Positions 45,841 to 54,160 of a DNA stretch of 64,000 nucleotides are shown here, piece by piece (position 1 is the first letter of the stretch; each line of letters opens with the position of its first letter). The stretch is from assembly GCF_029051685.1 (NCBI RefSeq), contig NZ_JAACFT010000002.1:186001-250000 (forward strand). The letters are read 5' to 3'. Position numbers and translations under genes: made by a program. The notes below the pieces were generated by a model. The model was not told the DNA's origin, ran no database searches, and saw only the letters and a program-made list of their open reading frames with translations. This stretch comes from Bradyrhizobium sp. CSA207 (GTDB taxonomy: Bacteria; Pseudomonadota; Alphaproteobacteria; Rhizobiales; Xanthobacteraceae).

Positions 45841-45943
45841 GTCATCGCCCGGCTTGACCGGGCGATCCAGTACACCGAGACGGCTGAGATGGAACCGAAA
45901 CGCTGCGGCGTACTGGATGCCCGCCTTCGCGGGGCATGACGGC
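45841..45943. repeat. Family D palindromic repeat, copy 4
   Basis: Arms GTCATCGCCCGGCTTGACCG + GGCGATCCAGTACACC and GCGTACTGGATGCCCGC + GGGGCATGACGGC. It lies upstream of the amidase and just past the end of mbfA. Confidence 0.87.
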
Positions 45944-45952
45944 CGAAGCGTA

Positions 45953-46924
45953 CTACGCCGCCCCGATCAATATCCCCACCGCCAACACGATGGCGCCGCC
46001 GAGCACGATCTGAAACACCGCTTGGAGGAACGGCGTGTCCATGTAGCGCGCGCGGATGAAGGCAATCGCCCATAGTTCGAAGAACACGACCACGCCTGCG
46101 ATTGCGGTCGCGATCCAGAACGCATTGGGCCAGCTGTCCGGCACGAGATAAGGCATGGTGTGGCCGAGCCCGCCGAGCGTCGTCATCAAGCCGCAGGTGA
46201 GACCGCGCAGCCAGGGCGAGCCGCGGCCGGTGAGCGAGCCGTCGTCGGACAGCGCTTCCGCAAAGCCCATGCTGATGCCGGCGCCGATCGAGGCGGCAAG
46301 GCCGACCAGAAAGGTCTGCCAGTTCTGGTGCGTGGCAAAGGCTGCGGCGAACAAGGGTGCGAGTGTCGAGACAGAGCCGTCCATCAAGCCGGCAAGGCCC
46401 GGCTGCACATATTGCAGCACGAACATGCGGCGGCTGGTGCGGTCTTCCTCCGCGCGCACGTCGGAATTCAGGATCAGCCCCGTCAGCTTCGCGGCAGTCT
46501 CTTCATGGCCTTTTTCGGCTTCGGCGAGATCGCCGAGCAGGCGGCGCACCCCGACATCCTCCGCCTGTTCGGCCGCCTTCACGTAAAAGCGTTCGGCCTG
46601 CATCTCCATGGTCTCGACCTCCCTGCGGATGGTGTCGAGTGACAGGTTCTTGGTGAGCCAGACCGGGCGGCGGCGCAGGAAGCCCTTGACGTCCTCGCGC
46701 CGGATCGGAGGCAGATGCGGACCGAAGCGCTGCTCGTACATTTCCAGCAGCATGTGGCGATGTCCGCGCTCTTCCTCGGCCATCTGCTCGAACAGCTTGG
46801 CCGAGTCCGGATAACGCTCCTTGAGGTCCTCGGCGAAGGACATGTAGATGCGGCTGTCCTCCTCCTCGGAGGAAATTGCGACCGCAAGCACCTCACGTTC
46901 GGTCAGATCGGCAAAGCTCTTCAC
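45953..46924 (-). CDS. mbfA: Membrane-bound ferritin-like iron exporter MbfA
   Basis: A 323-residue fusion of a cytoplasmic ferritin-like (erythrin) domain (1-~150) and a VIT1/CCC1-like membrane domain (~170-323). The diiron ligands are visible in the four-helix bundle: [44 protein letters not shown] and [10 protein letters not shown]. The membrane part shows the [20 protein letters not shown] and [12 protein letters not shown] segments typical of the iron-transport domain. In Bradyrhizobium, MbfA exports iron under iron excess and its gene is controlled by the regulator Irr. The 23-bp palindrome just upstream fits that control. Confidence 0.93.
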   Translation of the reverse strand: MKSFADLTEREVLAVAISSEEEDSRIYMSFAEDLKERYPDSAKLFEQMAEEERGHRHMLLEMYEQRFGPHLPPIRREDVKGFLRRRPVWLTKNLSLDTIRREVETMEMQAERFYVKAAEQAEDVGVRRLLGDLAEAEKGHEETAAKLTGLILNSDVRAEEDRTSRRMFVLQYVQPGLAGLMDGSVSTLAPLFAAAFATHQNWQTFLVGLAASIGAGISMGFAEALSDDGSLTGRGSPWLRGLTCGLMTTLGGLGHTMPYLVPDSWPNAFWIATAIAGVVVFFELWAIAFIRARYMDTPFLQAVFQIVLGGAIVLAVGILIGAA

Positions 46925-46940
46925 GGCGGCCCTGTCTCAG

Positions 46941-46963
46941 TAGTTTAGAATAATTCTAAACTA
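46941..46963 (-). promoter_or_regulatory. Irr-type iron control element (ICE) upstream of mbfA
   Basis: Inverted repeat TAGTTTAGAA / TTCTAAACTA around a 3-nt centre (46951-46953). Every base pairs except the middle one. It begins 17 nt before the mbfA start codon. The sequence matches the known ICE pattern TTTAGAA-n3-TTCTAAA bound by Irr in Bradyrhizobium. The position overlaps or follows the expected core promoter, which suits repression by Irr at low iron. Confidence 0.88.
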
Positions 46964-46991
46964 TATAGGACGTCGCGGTTCCCCGGTCAAA

Positions 46992-48140
46992 TCAGGGGGC
47001 GCGGGCCTTCGCCAGGAATTCAAGCAGCAGCTGGCTCACCTCGGCCGGCTGCTCCTGCTGCACCCAATGACCGGCGCCGTCGACGAGATGGCAGCCGAGC
47101 ATGTTCGTGCACGCTTTGGCCTGCATCGCCTCGATCACACCGGGACGCTGATAGATGCCCCAATCCTGCTTGCCTGCGATGAAGCAGGAGGGCACATCGA
47201 TGGTCCGGTCGCTGAACAGCTGAAGCTCGTTGTTGAAATCGCCCGAGGTACCGCAGCGATACCATTGCAGCCCGCCCTGGAATCCGGTCCGGGCATATTC
47301 GCCACTGTAGTAAGCAAGCTCGCTGTCCGGCAGCCAGCGATTGGCGGCGATATCGGCCGGCAATGGCATCTCCTTCGCCACCGTCTCCGCCATGGTCTCG
47401 CCAGCGTCCATCACGTAATAGGTCGGCAGCTTTGCAAGCTCATTTGCGGACCACGATTTCAGCGGATAGGGCTTGTTGTCGGTCCAGTCCGCGCTCTTGT
47501 GATGATAATAGGCGCGGAGGAAATCATGCACGCCCTGCGGCGCGTGCTGCATGTCGGCATTGGCCGCGCGTGTCGAGTAGTACCATTGATAGTGCTTGCG
47601 CGGACGGGGCAGCGCGGCGAGCTCGCGATGCACGGAATCCTCGGCTGGCGGCGCGACCGGCGCGTCGGCCGTGCCAAAAGGCAGCGACGGCGGCCCGCCG
47701 AACGGCGCGCTCATCATCACCACCGAGCGGAACACGTCGGGCCGCATCAGCGCGCACCAGGCCGCGACCGGGCTGCCGAAATCATGCCCGACCACGTCAG
47801 CCTGCCTGTAGCCGAACGCCGACACCAGCCCGAGCGCATCGCGGACCAGGTTGAAGAAGCGGAACGGCGCGAGATCGCCGTCGTAATCGGCATTCCATCC
47901 CGTGGTGCGGCCATAGCCGCGCTGGTCGGGTGCGATCACGTGATAGCCGGCCTGGCCAAGTGCCGGCATCACCTTGCGCCAGGAAAAGGCGAGCTCCGGA
48001 AAACCGTGCAGCAGCAGAATGCAGGGCCGCCCCCTGGTTTCGAACCCGGCCTCCAGCACATGCATGCGCAGGCCATTGATGCCGTCGACGTAACGCGAGC
48101 GGATACCGGCGGGCAGGGGGATGTCGGGGAGCGTTGTCAT
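46992..48140 (-). CDS. Epoxide-hydrolase-like alpha/beta hydrolase
   Basis: A 382-residue alpha/beta hydrolase. The oxyanion-loop HGFPE (in LLLHGFPELAFSWRKVMP), DQRGYGRTTGW, the nucleophile elbow GHDFGSPVAAW with Asp as the nucleophile (as in epoxide hydrolases and haloalkane dehalogenases) and the C-terminal catalytic His in GAGHWVQQEQP are all visible. The PEL/DQRGYG pattern favours epoxide hydrolase over dehalogenase. It lies downstream of mbfA in a divergent layout (both minus strand, with mbfA on the far side of the ICE) and appears monocistronic. Confidence 0.88.
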   Translation of the reverse strand: MTTLPDIPLPAGIRSRYVDGINGLRMHVLEAGFETRGRPCILLLHGFPELAFSWRKVMPALGQAGYHVIAPDQRGYGRTTGWNADYDGDLAPFRFFNLVRDALGLVSAFGYRQADVVGHDFGSPVAAWCALMRPDVFRSVVMMSAPFGGPPSLPFGTADAPVAPPAEDSVHRELAALPRPRKHYQWYYSTRAANADMQHAPQGVHDFLRAYYHHKSADWTDNKPYPLKSWSANELAKLPTYYVMDAGETMAETVAKEMPLPADIAANRWLPDSELAYYSGEYARTGFQGGLQWYRCGTSGDFNNELQLFSDRTIDVPSCFIAGKQDWGIYQRPGVIEAMQAKACTNMLGCHLVDGAGHWVQQEQPAEVSQLLLEFLAKARAP

Positions 48141-48180
48141 CGTTTCCTCCGTGACGTGAGCCGGGCTTGCGCGGAAATCG

Positions 48181-48264
48181 TAGGGTGGGTTAGCCGAAGG
48201 CGTAACCCACCATTTTTGATGCTGCGAGAGAAGTGGTGGGTTACGCTTCGCTAACCCACCCTAC
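48181..48264. repeat. Family G palindromic repeat
   Basis: A long, nearly perfect palindrome. TAGGGTGGGTTAGC + GTAACCCACCA on the left and TGGTGGGTTACG + GCTAACCCACCCTA on the right enclose a short centre at about 48213-48232. Confidence 0.9.
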
Positions 48265-48274
48265 GGCAGTTGCG

Positions 48275-49141
48275 CTACACCGCCGCGCAAACGAAGCCGC
48301 TGCCCTTGCGCCGGATCTTCCCAACCGATGGCGACGGGAAATGCGCGGTGCAGCACAGGGTGTCGGTGTCACAATAGTGCTCCAGGAAACTGCGGCGCAT
48401 CGTTGCCGCCTGCGCCTGATCGAGGTCGAATTTCACCGACATCTCCGGATAGAGCGTCTGGATCGGCGAATGCATGAGATCGCCGCTGAAGACTGCGTCA
48501 TCCTTGCCGCGACCAAAGGTGAAGGCGACGTGACCGGGCGTGTGGCCCGGTGTCGGCAGGATGCGGACGTGATCGCCAATCTGATGATCGTTGCCGACGA
48601 GCTCATGGCGCTTGGCCTCGACCACCGGCAGCACGCTGTCGGTGAAGGGGGCGATCTCCGCCTTCGCATTCTGCGCGGACCAGTAGTCGAACTCCTGCTG
48701 GGCGAACACGTAGCGCGCGTTCGGGAATGTCGGCACCCAGCGGCCGTTCTGAAGCCGCGTATTCCAGCCGACGTGATCGACGTGCAGGTGCGTGCACATC
48801 ACGAAGTCGATGTCGTCGACCGAGATGCCCGCCGCGGCGAGACCGCGCATGTAGGCATCATCGGTCTTCATGTTCCATTTCGGCCGCGGCCGCGGCTTGT
48901 CGTTGCCGATGCAGCTGTCGACCAGAATGGTGTGATGCGGCGTCTGGATCACATAGGACTGGAAGCAGAGGATCAGCGTATCCTGCTCATCCAGCGCTTT
49001 CGCCTCATGCATCCACGCGCGGTTCTCGGCCAGCACCTCCGGTGTCAGCCCCGGCAACATCTCCAGCGCCGGCAGGAACGTCGTCTCCTGCTCGATGACG
49101 CGATGGATGGTGAGATCGCCGACCGAGAATTTGAGGCTCAT
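48275..49141 (-). CDS. MBL-fold metallo-hydrolase, first paralog
   Basis: A 288-residue metallo-beta-lactamase-fold hydrolase with the HxHxDH motif in CTHLHVDHVGWNTRL, the second ligand His in ILPTPGHTPGHVAF and the Asp in AVFSGDLMHSP. It is closely patterned on the paralog at 51040-51888 (shared WNTRL.DGRWVP, FP.NARYVF and HTPGH/HSPGH). It starts 15 nt after the GST gene on the same strand, so the two probably share a transcript. Family members include lactonases and thioester hydrolases. Confidence 0.9.
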   Translation of the reverse strand: MSLKFSVGDLTIHRVIEQETTFLPALEMLPGLTPEVLAENRAWMHEAKALDEQDTLILCFQSYVIQTPHHTILVDSCIGNDKPRPRPKWNMKTDDAYMRGLAAAGISVDDIDFVMCTHLHVDHVGWNTRLQNGRWVPTFPNARYVFAQQEFDYWSAQNAKAEIAPFTDSVLPVVEAKRHELVGNDHQIGDHVRILPTPGHTPGHVAFTFGRGKDDAVFSGDLMHSPIQTLYPEMSVKFDLDQAQAATMRRSFLEHYCDTDTLCCTAHFPSPSVGKIRRKGSGFVCAAV

Positions 49142-49156
49142 GAGTACTCCCGCGAC

Positions 49157-49768
49157 TTACGCTGCCGGCGGCACCGAGATCTTGACCGAGGGGCGCTCCA
49201 GCATCTTCTGGTGGAAGGCATCGAGCTTCGGATAGGCCTTGCGCCATCCGCAATCGGCGAAGCGGAAATCGGCATAGCCGAGCACGCAAACGAGGCCGAT
49301 CTGCGAAATGTCGAACGGGCCATTGAGGACGTCAGGCATGTTCTCGAACCGAGCCATGCCGGTCCAGGCCCGGTTCCAGTGATCGTCCGACCAAGCCTGC
49401 CATTGCAGGCCCTGCGGTCGTACCATCTTCTCGTAGCGGCACAGCAGCATGGAATCGAGCATGCCGTTGATCAGGGAGTGATTGGTCTTGGCCTTCCAGC
49501 GCCGCGGACCGTAATCCGGGATCAGGCTGCCGCCGGCCATCTCGTTGAGATATTCGACGATGACGTAAGAATCCAAAATCACGTCACCGTCATTGGTGAT
49601 CAGCACCGGCAGCTTCTTCAGCGGCGTGATGCGCGAATAGTCCTCATTGGCCTGCCCGGGCGCCACGGTTGCTGGCGTGAACTCGATCTTGTCGATCAGC
49701 CCAAGCTCGATCGCGGCGATCCGCACCTTGCGGGCGAAGGGCGAGGCGGGGGAGAAGGTGAGTTTCAT
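49157..49768 (-). CDS. Glutathione S-transferase
   Basis: A 203-residue GST. Thioredoxin-like N-terminal domain (1-~78) opening MKLTFSPASPFARKVRIAAIE, with SPFARKVR as the glutathione-site loop; LKKLPVLITNDGDVILDSYVIVEYL gives the cis-Pro and the Glu/Asp-Ser glutathione contact. The helical C-terminal domain follows. A frame extension upstream to 50293 is spurious. It sits next to a fumarylacetoacetase-family gene, a pairing that recalls ring-cleavage pathways using glutathione-dependent isomerases, but the class cannot be fixed here. Confidence 0.9.
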   Translation of the reverse strand: MKLTFSPASPFARKVRIAAIELGLIDKIEFTPATVAPGQANEDYSRITPLKKLPVLITNDGDVILDSYVIVEYLNEMAGGSLIPDYGPRRWKAKTNHSLINGMLDSMLLCRYEKMVRPQGLQWQAWSDDHWNRAWTGMARFENMPDVLNGPFDISQIGLVCVLGYADFRFADCGWRKAYPKLDAFHQKMLERPSVKISVPPAA

Positions 49769-49798
49769 GCGGTAATGACCTCTATCGAAACATACAGA

Positions 49799-49945
49799 CC
49801 TCATCCTGAGGAGCGCGCCGCTGGGCGCGCGTCTCGAAGGATGGGCAACGGGAGGCGCTCTCTCGTCGCCCGGCGCAAACGTCGGGCGACCGTGTTCGTG
49901 GCTCATCCTTCGAGACGCGCGCTTTGCGCGCTCCTCAGGATGAGG
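49799..49945. repeat. Family C palindromic repeat, copy 2
   Basis: Arms CTCATCCTGAGGAGCGCG + GCGCGTCTCGAAGGATG and CATCCTTCGAGACGCGCG + GCGCTCCTCAGGATGAGG, between the GST and FAH-family genes. Confidence 0.87.
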
Positions 49946-49953
49946 ACCGAGGC

Positions 49954-50796
49954 CTACGCCGCTACGATCTCCTGGCGCTGCTCGCCGAGACCTTCGATGC
50001 CGAGCGTGATGATGTCGCCGACATTGAGGAAGGTCGGCGGCTTCATGCCGAGACCGACGCCGGGCGGGGTGCCCGTGGTGATGATGTCGCCGGGCAGCAG
50101 CGTCATGAACTGCGAGACATAGGAGATGCACTTCGCCATCGAGAAGATCATGGTCTTGGTCGAGCCGGTCTGGCGGCGCTGACCGTTGACGTCGAGCCAC
50201 ATCGACAGGTTCTGCACGTCCTTGATCTCGTCCTTGGTGGCGAGCCACGGCCCGAGCGGGCCGAAGGTGTCGTGCGACTTGCCCTTGGTCCATTGCCCGA
50301 GACGCTCGGTCTGGAAATTGCGCTCGGAGACGTCGTTGCAGACGCAGTAGCCGGCAACGTAGTTCAGCGCGTCAGCCTCCGAGACGTATTTGGCACGGGT
50401 GCCGATGATCGCGGCGATCTCGACCTCCCAGTCGAGCTTGGTCGAGCCGCGCGGCTTCTCGACCGCATCGTTGGGACCGGACAGCGAGGTGTTGGCCTTC
50501 ATGAAGATGATCGGCTCGGTCGGTATCGCAGCGCCGGTCTCCTTGGCGTGGTCGCTGTAGTTGAGGCCGATCGCCACGAATTTCGAGATGCCGGTGACCG
50601 GCGCGCCGAACCGCGGCTTGCCCGAGACGGCGGGCAGCGAGGCGGGATCGAGCGCCGCCAGCTTCTTCAGGGACTCGGGCGAATAGGCCTCGCCGGTCAG
50701 GTCCTTCACATGCGCCGACAGGTCGCGCAGCTGGCCGGATTTGTCGATCAGTCCGGGCTTTTCCGCACCCTTTTCGCCGTAACGAACAAGCTTCAT
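49954..50796 (-). CDS. Fumarylacetoacetate hydrolase (FAH) family protein
   Basis: A 280-residue protein. The start at 50796 (MKLVRYGEKGAEKPGLIDKS) is preferred over upstream frame extension; GGGAGAAACGAG lies just before it. The FAH core is visible: GLNYSDHAKETG, PIIFMKANTSLSGP, the metal-binding EVEIAAIIG, GYCVCNDVSERNFQ, KSHDTFGPLGPW, and the terminal TGTPPGVGLGMKPP. The family cleaves or decarboxylates C-C bonds in dioxo acids (fumarylpyruvate, acylpyruvate, HHDD-type). Likely cytoplasmic and metal-dependent. Confidence 0.92.
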   Translation of the reverse strand: MKLVRYGEKGAEKPGLIDKSGQLRDLSAHVKDLTGEAYSPESLKKLAALDPASLPAVSGKPRFGAPVTGISKFVAIGLNYSDHAKETGAAIPTEPIIFMKANTSLSGPNDAVEKPRGSTKLDWEVEIAAIIGTRAKYVSEADALNYVAGYCVCNDVSERNFQTERLGQWTKGKSHDTFGPLGPWLATKDEIKDVQNLSMWLDVNGQRRQTGSTKTMIFSMAKCISYVSQFMTLLPGDIITTGTPPGVGLGMKPPTFLNVGDIITLGIEGLGEQRQEIVAA

Positions 50797-50898
50797 TCTC
50801 GTTTCTCCCTTGGGATGGACTGATCGGTTGGCTAGCTTCATGGAACAGCGCGGCGGGAAATTCAACCGCCGACTAACGGCTGTTCGCGCATTGCTCCC

Positions 50899-51031
50899 CC
50901 TCATCCTGAGGGCCCGCCGAAGGCGGGCGTCTCGAAGGATGGCCGCGGGCAAGAGTGGGGCGTCATGCTTCGCCCGGCGATGCGAAGCATCGTCCGGAGA
51001 CGCGCGAAAACGCGCTCCTCACCATGAGGAG
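50899..51031. repeat. Family C palindromic repeat, copy 3
   Basis: Left CCTCATCCTGAGGGCCCGCC + GGGCGTCTCGAAGGATGG; right CGGAGACGCGCG + CGCGCTCCTCACCATGAGGAG. It is a more degenerate copy than the other two. It lies just before the end of the second MBL-fold gene. Confidence 0.8.
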
Positions 51032-51039
51032 CAATTTCG

Positions 51040-51888
51040 TCAAGCCAGCGCCACAAACCTGAACGCGTCGCCATCCCGTTTGATGTGCCCGGCCGAGAAA
51101 TGACCGCCGATCACCAGCGTCGGCGTATCGGCAAACCGACCAAACAATTCGCGCCGCGTCGCGGCCGATTGGGTCTGGTCGGAATCCGCGGTCGAGGACC
51201 AGCCGAGATGCGCCATCTGGCAGGGGTGATGGGCGACGTCGCCGGTCAGCAGTCCCTGCTCGCCGTCCGACTGGATCAACACGCTCATGTGCCCGGGGCT
51301 GTGGCCCGGGGTCGGGATCATGCTGATCTCCTCGCAGAGCCGATGGTCGCTCGGGATCAAATCGGCGCGGCCGGCGTCGACGATCGGCTTGACCGAATCG
51401 TCGAACACGGCCTGCTTGTCCAGCTCGGCCGAATGGTCGCGCCAATACTCGTATTCGGTTCTGCCAAAGACGTAGCGCGCGTTCGGGAAGGCCGGCACCC
51501 ATCTGCCGTCGACCAGCCGCGTATTCCATCCGACATGATCGACGTGAAGATGCGTGCACAGCACGGTGTCGATGCTGTCGGGGGCAAAGCCCGCCGCAAT
51601 CATCGTCTCCAAAAATGGCGTGGTGCGATTATTCCAGTTCGGGACGCTGCGGCCCTGCTTGTCGTTGCCAAGGCCGGTATCGACCACGATGCGCCGGGTG
51701 GGGGTTTCCACTACCAGCGAGTGGATCGACATCTTCAGCCGGCCTTCCTCGGTCGCAAAATGCGGGATCAGCCAGGGCAGCTTCCGGATCTCGTCGTTGC
51801 TCGCCAGGGGAAGGATGAAGCGGGTCGAGCCGACCGTCTCCAATTCCACCACCTTGGTGATTTTGACCCTGCCGACCGTCCACTGCAT
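51040..51888 (-). CDS. MBL-fold metallo-hydrolase, second paralog
   Basis: A 282-residue protein from ATG 51888 (MQWTVGRVKITKVVELETVG). Metal motif CTHLHVDHVGWNTRL, MIPTPGHSPGHMSV and LLTGDVAHHP. The motif order and flanking words are those of the MBL gene at 48275. The two flank the GST and FAH-family genes and probably descend from one duplication. Reaction unknown. Confidence 0.9.
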   Translation of the reverse strand: MQWTVGRVKITKVVELETVGSTRFILPLASNDEIRKLPWLIPHFATEEGRLKMSIHSLVVETPTRRIVVDTGLGNDKQGRSVPNWNNRTTPFLETMIAAGFAPDSIDTVLCTHLHVDHVGWNTRLVDGRWVPAFPNARYVFGRTEYEYWRDHSAELDKQAVFDDSVKPIVDAGRADLIPSDHRLCEEISMIPTPGHSPGHMSVLIQSDGEQGLLTGDVAHHPCQMAHLGWSSTADSDQTQSAATRRELFGRFADTPTLVIGGHFSAGHIKRDGDAFRFVALA

Positions 51889-52014
51889 GCGGCGTGCCCT
51901 CCTTGTTGTTGCTTTGGCGGCGAAAGATGCGGGTTTCCGCCAGCAAGCGCAATGGATCATCTGGCGCGGTGCGGCGTTATCGCGGGAACCCAGCGACAGC
52001 CAAAAGGCGCAGTC

Positions 52015-52491
52015 ATGCCAGAGCTTGCAATTTCCGCCGAGAAGGTCGCCTTCATCATCGAGAAGGCGCGCGAATTCGACGTCAAGGAGATGGATGTCGA
52101 TCCGGATTCGGGCTCGAACGCCGCCGACGACGATATGGTCGACGTGCTGGAGGATGACGGCTCCGACCCCATAGGTCGCGAACTCAGCGGTTTCATCGCC
52201 GCCTTGAACGAGGACGAACAGCTGGATCTGGTTGCGCTGACATGGCTCGGGCGCGGCGAGGGCACGATCGATGACTGGAACGATTTGCGCGCACGCGCCG
52301 TGGAGGTCCGGGCCGGCTATCGCGCACCCCGGCGCGAAACGATCCGATATCTGCTCGGTGATCCCATGCTCGGCGATCTGCTCGCAGACGGGCTCGCGGC
52401 GTTCGGCATCGACTGGACGGAAGCAAGCCTGACCGCCGATTCGTCGGCGCCGAGCCAGCGCTACGAAGACGAGATCACCAAGCAGCGGTGA
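52015..52491 (+). CDS. DUF3775-family protein
   Basis: A 158-residue acidic protein. ATG 52015 opens MPELAISAEKVAFIIEKARE, and the body contains SGSNAADDDMVDVLEDD, ALNEDEQLDLVALTWLGRGE and ETIRYLLGDPMLGDLLADGL, a pattern that fits the DUF3775 family of alphaproteobacteria. Function unknown. It is divergent from the second MBL-fold gene. A longer frame to the left overlaps that gene antisense and is not credible. Confidence 0.82.
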   Translation: MPELAISAEKVAFIIEKAREFDVKEMDVDPDSGSNAADDDMVDVLEDDGSDPIGRELSGFIAALNEDEQLDLVALTWLGRGEGTIDDWNDLRARAVEVRAGYRAPRRETIRYLLGDPMLGDLLADGLAAFGIDWTEASLTADSSAPSQRYEDEITKQR

Positions 52492-52510
52492 TCATTCTCG
52501 CTCGTCCCAC

Positions 52511-52599
52511 GTCGTCATGGCCGGGCTTGTCCCGGCCATCCACGTCTTGCCTCGTCGTCCAAAGAACGTGGATGCCCGGGACAAGCCCGGGCATGACGA
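52511..52599. repeat. Family E palindromic repeat
   Basis: Arms GTCGTCATGGCCGGGCTTG + CCATCCACGT and ACGTGGATGCCCGGGAC + CCGGGCATGACGA, between convergent genes. Confidence 0.87.
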
Positions 52600-52630
52600 A
52601 GTCTCGAAGATTTTTTGCGTCGTGATGGAA

Positions 52631-53413
52631 TTACAGCGTGCCCGGGAAGGCGCCGCCGTCGAGCAAAAGGTTCTGCCCGGTGATGAAGCCGGCCTTGGCG
52701 CCGCACAGGAAGGCGCAGGCATAGCCGAACTCGTCCGGCTGGCCGAAACGGCCCGCGGGGTTGAGCTTGGCGCGCTCAGTCAGGATCTGCTCCGGCGTGA
52801 CGCCGCGCTTGTCGGCCTCCGCCTTCGCGGTGCCGGTCAGGCGGTCGGTCTCGAACGGACCCGGCAACAGGCCGTTGATGGTGACGTTGTTGATCACGGT
52901 CTTGCGCGAGAGGCCGGCGATGAAGCCGGTGAGGCCGGCGCGCGCGCCGTTGGAGAGGCCGAGGATGTCGATCGGCGCCTTCACCGCGGCCGAGGTGATG
53001 TTGACGATGCGGCCGAACTTGCGCGCCATCATGCCGTCCACGGTCGCCTTGATCAGCTCGATCGGCGTCAGCATGTTGGCGTCGATCGCCTTGATCCAGT
53101 CGTCGCGGGTCCAGTTGCGGAAATCGCCGGGCGGCGGTCCGCCGGCATTGTTGATCAGGATGTCCGGCTCGGGGCAGGCCTTCAGCACGGCCTCGCGGCC
53201 AGCGGGTGTCGTGATGTCGCCGACGATCTCGGTGACCGTCACGTCCGGATAGGCTTTGCGGATGTCGTCGGCAGTCTTCTTCAGGGCCTCAGCGCCGCGC
53301 GCGGTCAGCGTGACATGAACGCCTGCGTCGGCAAGCGAGATGGCGCAGGCACGGCCGAGGCCCTTGCTTGATGCGCAGACGATGGCGCGGCGACCCTTGA
53401 TCCCAAGATCCAC
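52631..53413 (-). CDS. SDR-family oxidoreductase with non-canonical active site
   Basis: A 260-residue SDR-like protein. Cofactor loop ASSKGLGRACAISLAD, LINNAGGPPPGDF, and NITSAAVKAPIDILGLSNGARAGLTGF. In the active-site segment the usual YxxxK is replaced by LSNGAR, so both the catalytic Tyr and Lys are missing while the Ser is present. This LSNGAR variant is known to me as a recurring SDR subgroup, so it is a real family trait rather than damage. Whether it is a catalyst is unclear. Confidence 0.87.
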   Translation of the reverse strand: MDLGIKGRRAIVCASSKGLGRACAISLADAGVHVTLTARGAEALKKTADDIRKAYPDVTVTEIVGDITTPAGREAVLKACPEPDILINNAGGPPPGDFRNWTRDDWIKAIDANMLTPIELIKATVDGMMARKFGRIVNITSAAVKAPIDILGLSNGARAGLTGFIAGLSRKTVINNVTINGLLPGPFETDRLTGTAKAEADKRGVTPEQILTERAKLNPAGRFGQPDEFGYACAFLCGAKAGFITGQNLLLDGGAFPGTL

Positions 53414-53540
53414 TGTTTCACTCCCGTAATATCAGGCAGGTTTTAGAGGGCGGCACTCTAGCCAACCTCGGCGCCGCTGATAAGCCACGGGCTCGCATCA
53501 AAATGCATGCGCGTCCGCGCGGCGATGCAAATGCGCCTGA

Positions 53541-54053
53541 TCAGATCCGCCGCTCCTGCTTGAGGCGGTCGATCGCGGCCGCGGCCTCCGGCGGCAGCGA
53601 CTTGAAGCCCATCTGGCCGGCCGCCGAGAACAGCGGTCGCAGCTGTGAGCCGGCGAGGAAGGGAGGCTGGCGATTGACCGGCACGATCTGATCGAACACC
53701 AGCACCAGCGTGGTGGCGACAAGGCCGACCCTGATGGCGCCGAGCGCGGCGCCGCCGAGGCGGTCGCCGATACCGGCCTCGCCGATGGTGTCGTTCAGCG
53801 CCACGCGGCCGATATGCCCGAACAGCATGCCGACGACGACGAAGATGCCGAAGAACCATATCCAGTTCTGCAGCAGCGGCGAATTCGGATTACCTGTGAT
53901 CTGCGGCGCAATCAGCGGCATTAGAGCGACCGTGATGGGCGCGGCGAGCAGATAGGCGAGGATGGTCATGGCGCTGCGGAGCAGGCCGGTCCTGAAACCG
54001 AAGCCGATCGCGAGCGCGAGCGCCGCGTAGACCGCCAGATCGAAACTGTTCAT
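53541..54053 (-). CDS. CvpA-family membrane protein
   Basis: A 170-residue protein with four membrane segments (around 8-24, 28-50, 63-85 and 103-122) and the CvpA pattern GFRTGLLRSAMTILAYLLAAP and GRVALNDTIGEAGIGDRLGGAALGAIRVGL. In Escherichia coli CvpA was found as a protein needed for colicin V production and is linked to envelope stability. A basic C-terminal tail ends LKQERRI. It stands alone on the minus strand. Confidence 0.92.
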   Translation of the reverse strand: MNSFDLAVYAALALAIGFGFRTGLLRSAMTILAYLLAAPITVALMPLIAPQITGNPNSPLLQNWIWFFGIFVVVGMLFGHIGRVALNDTIGEAGIGDRLGGAALGAIRVGLVATTLVLVFDQIVPVNRQPPFLAGSQLRPLFSAAGQMGFKSLPPEAAAAIDRLKQERRI

Positions 54054-54160
54054 GCACCAGACCCTGCCATGGAACGAAAGAACGCCGAACCGATCATTCC
54101 GGTTTCAGATCGCTAAAATCGTCTGTATTGATGGGCTCCAAAGCTTCCGGAAACTCGCTC

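Noticed and set aside
48233..50122. A 629-residue plus-strand frame across the MBL-fold and GST genes
   Set aside because: It is a shadow of well-supported minus-strand genes with catalytic motifs, and it runs through two palindromic repeats.
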